Origin: Bacteroidota bacterium
GTDB taxonomy: Bacteria > Bacteroidota > Bacteroidia > UBA7662 > CANHCV01
Assembly (NCBI GenBank): GCA_027488715.1
Contig: JAIYBD010000283.1
Location: forward strand, 1-7,154
Reading direction: 5' to 3'
Length of the DNA: 7,154 bases
Position numbers and translations under genes: made by a program. Shown piece by piece: positions 6,715-7,154 of the stretch (its first letter is position 1; each line of letters starts with the position of its first letter). Below the pieces are notes generated by a model. It was not told the DNA's origin. It ran no database searches and was given only the letters and a program-made list of their open reading frames with translations.

Positions 6715-7154
6715 GTGGATCCTGCCTCCGAAGAAGAATTCAATGCGTTTTTCAGTGCGGTTCTTCCCGATTCGGTAACCCGAGCCGAAGAACCGAAGTC
6801 GAATCAATTCTCTACCGATTTTTTAAAAAACTTTCCGTTTACTTTGCATGCTGAGCAGGATGATGCTCTTCGGCAAATGATCGATTATTTAAACCGGCCC
6901 ACCGATCGAGAGGTATTCATCCTCAAAGGAGCGGCCGGAACAGGGAAAACCTCGCTCGTTTGCGGCCTCATCAAATTCATTACTTCCAAAGGAAATCCAA
7001 CATTTTTGGCCGCACCCACCGGCCGAGCTGCGCGAGTGTTTAGCAACAAAGCCAACGCCGACGCTTGTACCATCCACCACCTTATTTACCGACCCCTCGA
7101 TGAATTCAACGAATCGGGCGATCTCACCAAAATTCGATTTGAGCTGAAGATGGA
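6715..7154 (+). CDS. RecD-like superfamily 1 helicase/ATPase, partial (C-terminus beyond right edge)
   Basis: The first 146 residues of an ATP-dependent DNA helicase of the RecD/AAA_30 type. A non-conserved acidic N-terminal segment covers about 1-38. A Q-motif-like stretch, FTLHAEQDDALRQM, is at 42-55. Walker A, GAAGTGKTS, is at 72-80, with K78 and T79 binding ATP phosphates. Motif Ia, LAAPTGRAARVFS, is at 98-110, followed by TIHHLIYRP (119-127). Walker B and later motifs lie outside. The family unwinds DNA in recombination or repair; standalone members of about 470 residues are common in Bacteroidota, so this need not belong to RecBCD. The GTG at 6715 is chosen because the frame is closed immediately upstream by the lipoprotein stop and the first ATG (6877) would delete the Q-like motif. 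An internal TTG (6844) is a weaker alternative. Expression probably depends on the promoter upstream of the lipoprotein gene. Confidence 0.9.
   Translation, partial: MDPASEEEFNAFFSAVLPDSVTRAEEPKSNQFSTDFLKNFPFTLHAEQDDALRQMIDYLNRPTDREVFILKGAAGTGKTSLVCGLIKFITSKGNPTFLAAPTGRAARVFSNKANADACTIHHLIYRPLDEFNESGDLTKIRFELKM

Noticed and set aside
1..7154. Insertion sequences, CRISPR repeats, tRNA or rRNA genes
   Set aside because: No transposase-like protein, terminal inverted repeats, regularly spaced direct repeats or tRNA-like cloverleaf were found. Nearly all of the sequence is accounted for by coding genes.

Overview
The window looks like a chromosomal segment from a member of the Bacteroidota, probably a free-living or environmental Flavobacteriia-like lineage (the rank is a guess). 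Three signs support this. A secreted protein ends in a type IX secretion system (T9SS) type A-like C-terminal region. A beta-barrel protein resembles the Bacteroidota DUF6089/PorG family. Short leaders without Shine-Dalgarno sequences carry the Bacteroidota -7 promoter element TAnnTTTG. No mobile element, CRISPR array, tRNA or rRNA was seen.

Layout. Positions 1-2281 (minus strand) hold most of polA, DNA polymerase I. It starts at a TTG codon and runs off the left edge before the end of the polymerase domain. A 131-bp AT-rich gap (2282-2412) separates it from a divergent plus-strand cluster. That cluster holds a small lipoprotein (2413-2943), a 761-residue secreted multidomain protein with a T9SS-type C-terminus (2940-5225) and a PorG/DUF6089-like outer-membrane barrel (5222-6178). 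These three genes are joined by two 4-nt ATGA stop/start overlaps and are almost certainly one transcriptional and translational unit. A second small lipoprotein (6208-6714) follows 29 nt later with its own well-formed promoter, which begins inside the barrel gene. Immediately after its stop codon, with no gap and in the same frame, a RecD-like superfamily 1 helicase gene starts at GTG (6715) and runs off the right edge.

How the genes may work together. The two edge genes are DNA replication/repair functions. The middle four are cell-envelope genes. My inference is that the lipoprotein, T9SS cargo and barrel form a co-translated envelope module, in which the barrel and lipoprotein could serve the secretion or surface anchoring of the 761-residue protein. 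The two lipoproteins on either side share a short N-terminal motif after the lipidated cysteine and look distantly related. The substrate or biological role of this module cannot be read from the sequence. It is the most plausible candidate here for something undescribed.
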